From positions 1-22,844 of the forward strand of contig PBWO01000044.1 in assembly GCA_002727275.1 (NCBI GenBank): a stretch of 22,844 bases of DNA. Reading direction: 5' to 3'. Of this stretch, positions 22,586 to 22,844 are shown piece by piece. The notes under the pieces were generated by a model. That model had not been told where the DNA came from. It did not search any database and was given only the letters and a program-made list of their open reading frames with translations. The position numbers and the translations under genes are program-made. The first letter of the stretch is position 1; each line of letters opens with the position of its first letter. This DNA comes from Methanobacteriota archaeon (GTDB lineage: Archaea > Thermoplasmatota > Poseidoniia > Poseidoniales > Thalassarchaeaceae).

Positions 22586-22695
22586 GAAATTTGGTGATGG
22601 TCAAGTGGATTTGAAGTTTGGTAATCATTTTCTTGGGCTATGCGGCACGACTATTTCCAATACTCTTCCAGATTGCTACAATAGTCGGTGCCCGC

Positions 22696-22844
22696 ATGAA
22701 GACCCCCCCTGCTGATGGTAGAGAGATGCCTCCACTAACTGTCTGGAAGAGATTACAACGAGATATCGTCTCATGGCCCAGAAGGGTAACTGCTAGCAAG
22801 CGTGTACTACCAAACATGATTCTGTTAGGAACTCAGCGAGCGGG
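22696..22844 (+). CDS. Partial sulfotransferase-like protein (N-terminus)
   Basis: Open frame from ATG 22696 to the window end, 49 codons plus two bases. After a basic, polar start (WKRLQRDIVSWPRRV) it reads VLPNMILLGTQRAG (36-49), close to the opening of sulfotransferases, P-x-F-x-I-I-G-x-Q-K-A-G-T-T-S, where the Q-K/R-A-G-T loop binds the 5'-phosphosulfate of PAPS. The next residues fall outside the window, so the call rests on one motif. The 110-base gap to the divergent surface protein gene contains weak TATA-like CTACAATAG at 22676-22684, rather close to the ATG. A role in sulfating surface glycans would fit the glycosyltransferases nearby. Confidence 0.6.
   Translation, partial: MKTPPADGREMPPLTVWKRLQRDIVSWPRRVTASKRVLPNMILLGTQRA

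Overview
The window reads as chromosomal DNA of a planktonic or otherwise mesophilic archaeon, most likely a Thermoplasmatota/Poseidoniales-type (Marine Group II-like) euryarchaeon. The domain call rests on an archaeal-type DnaG primase, a group II chaperonin (thermosome) and archaeal TATA-like boxes about 26-31 bases before start codons. The lineage is inferred from the mix of secreted Ca-binding repeat proteins, membrane-tethered winged-helix proteins, and bacterial-type PurH and AI-2E genes; no marker gene settles it. Gene density is very high. I see no insertion sequence, CRISPR array, rRNA or convincing tRNA.

Layout: (1) 1-1739, minus strand: dnaG followed by a truncated membrane-anchored coiled-coil protein. 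(2) 1740-1984: a 245-base divergent intergenic region rich in inverted repeats. (3) 1985-3919, plus: a four-gene operon of TerB-like protein, helical-repeat protein, 69-residue protein and MobA. (4) 3911-4543, minus: purN. (5) 4639-5804, plus: a DUF454 membrane protein and a secreted protein with two dockerin modules. (6) 5884-7956: divergent GT2 and GT4 glycosyltransferases. (7) 8016-9086: AI-2E family transporter. (8) 9087-10722, minus: an M29-like protein followed by a thiamine pyrophosphokinase-like protein. (9) 10824-13299, plus: a membrane-tethered double winged-helix protein, a BNR/Asp-box lipoprotein and a 31-residue membrane microprotein. (10) 13296-14075, minus: FkbM methyltransferase. 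(11) 14198-15175, plus: BASS-family transporter. (12) 15161-18356, minus: thermosome subunit then purH. (13) 18465-22585: a secreted, C-terminally anchored protein, a small membrane protein and a 937-residue TSP3/PPC surface protein. (14) 22696-end, plus: start of a sulfotransferase.

How it fits together: the housekeeping part covers priming of replication, two folate-dependent purine steps (PurN, PurH), protein folding, molybdenum cofactor maturation and thiamine diphosphate. The rest is largely envelope biology: two glycosyltransferases, an FkbM methyltransferase, a sulfotransferase, and several exported proteins with calcium-binding repeats, many N-glycosylation sequons and C-terminal or lipid anchors. 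First genes of transcription units mostly lack a Shine-Dalgarno and have a TATA-like element close enough to imply leaderless mRNAs, whereas internal operon genes carry Shine-Dalgarno motifs. Five of six convergent gene pairs overlap or abut.

Most interesting points: an M29-like protein that appears to have lost its expected metal ligands; the tethered winged-helix/BNR-lipoprotein/microprotein cassette; a perfect inverted repeat inside the likely thermosome core promoter; and the regular two-cysteine TSP3 modules of the giant surface protein.
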